Source: Hathewaya massiliensis (lineage in GTDB: Bacteria > Bacillota > Clostridia > Clostridiales > Clostridiaceae). Taken from it: a stretch of 64,000 nt of DNA. Position numbers and translations under genes: made by a program. This document shows, piece after piece, positions 63,880 to 64,000 of the stretch. A model generated the notes under the pieces. The model was given only the letters and a program-made list of their open reading frames with translations. It did not search any database and had not been told where the DNA came from. Location: positions 310,001 through 374,000 of the forward strand of contig NZ_CABFVD010000001.1 of the NCBI RefSeq assembly GCF_902143515.1, in the 5' to 3' direction. Numbering within the stretch: the stretch's first letter is position 1; each line of letters begins with the position of its first letter.

Positions 63880-64000
63880 GGCTTTGTTAGACAATTTTGT
63901 TCATATGATGGTTACGCAATTACCTATGAACAAGTTTTAGAATTTCTTTATTTCTGTAGTAAATATTACGTTAAAAAGTTTTAATGTTTGAGCAAAGCGA
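63880..64000. repeat. Palindromic repeat family A, copy 3 (truncated by window end)
   Basis: Opens with GGCTTTGTTAGACA, TGTTCATATGATGGTTACG, then the internal palindrome half ending GTTTGAGCAAAGCGA at the last base of the window. It is the reverse orientation of copies 1 and 2 (right terminus first). The remaining ~100 bp lies outside the window. Confidence 0.85.

Overview
This 64-kb window is an ordinary-looking chromosomal segment of a very A+T-rich, endospore-former-type Firmicute, most likely genus Clostridium (sensu stricto). The evidence is the base composition, strong GGAGG-type Shine-Dalgarno sites with frequent GTG and TTG starts, and several gene sets typical of Clostridium: an adenosylcobalamin-dependent ribonucleotide reductase, MurT/GatD, the UppP-type phosphatase, a YaaR/DUF327 protein, and ATP-type PEP carboxykinase. 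I see no rRNA, tRNA, prophage, intact insertion sequence or CRISPR array. The species cannot be fixed from sequence alone.

Layout. 0-2.3 kb: ApbE (FAD:protein FMN transferase), a NusG-domain-II protein and the start of a Gx-type transporter, then a DUF402 protein. 2.3-9.1 kb: xanthine phosphoribosyltransferase, transketolase, a polar amino-acid ABC transporter (binding protein, permease, ATPase) and an NhaC-family antiporter with an unusual leader. 9.1-14.8 kb: a gene-poor stretch with possible decayed coding sequence, TcdA, TelA plus YceG, and an SPFH/NfeD membrane pair. 15.2-23.1 kb: NAD synthetase, YaaR, a MATE exporter, a large AraC-type regulator fused to a GH39-like domain, and an MFS transporter. 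23.8-30.7 kb: two metabolite-sensing switches, a yybP-ykoY (Mn2+) riboswitch in front of a P-type ATPase and a fluoride (crcB) riboswitch in front of a CPA-type antiporter, with CvfB, a free-Met-R-sulfoxide reductase and a gamma-carbonic anhydrase between and beside them. 30.8-36.8 kb: nrdJ behind two NrdR boxes, a CorC/HlyC-type membrane protein and a corrinoid-methyltransferase-like UroD protein. 37-41.2 kb: a complete pantothenate operon (DUF2520 protein, panB, panC, panD). 41.3-47.9 kb: PlsC, a ComEC-like extracellular hydrolase, UppP, PckA, an EamA transporter. 48.1-54.3 kb: CapA-like phosphatase, MurT and GatD (lipid II amidation), then polysaccharide deacetylase, mutarotase and GalE on the other strand. 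54.7-60.7 kb: ClpB and two paralogous HTH-TPR regulators of the RRNPP type, plus a 58-residue YtxH-like protein. 60.9-63.8 kb: a YkvA/DUF1232 protein and a compact FtsH-type protease.

How parts work together: the pantothenate genes form a tight operon whose first gene can supply the otherwise missing ketopantoate reductase; MurT and GatD are subunits of one enzyme; TelA with YceG, and SPFH with NfeD, are family-typical pairs; three ion-stress systems (Mn2+, F-, Na+/H+ antiporters) each carry distinctive RNA leaders.

The most unusual material is non-coding. A 225-bp palindromic repeat with GCTGTGTTAGA termini (three large copies, at least four eroded pieces) looks like a miniature transposable element family; a second, smaller palindromic family (AGGCTGTTGCA-type ends) sits next to it twice. 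Other notable signals are a perfect 13-bp hairpin placed exactly between the Shine-Dalgarno and the ATG of nhaC, a six-codon leader ORF that holds the only strong Shine-Dalgarno ahead of nrdJ, a 22-bp near-perfect GC-richer hairpin and a 24-bp palindrome upstream of pckA, a structured intergenic block after uppP, and a similar multi-hairpin leader upstream of clpB and nfeD. No wholly new protein system is evident.
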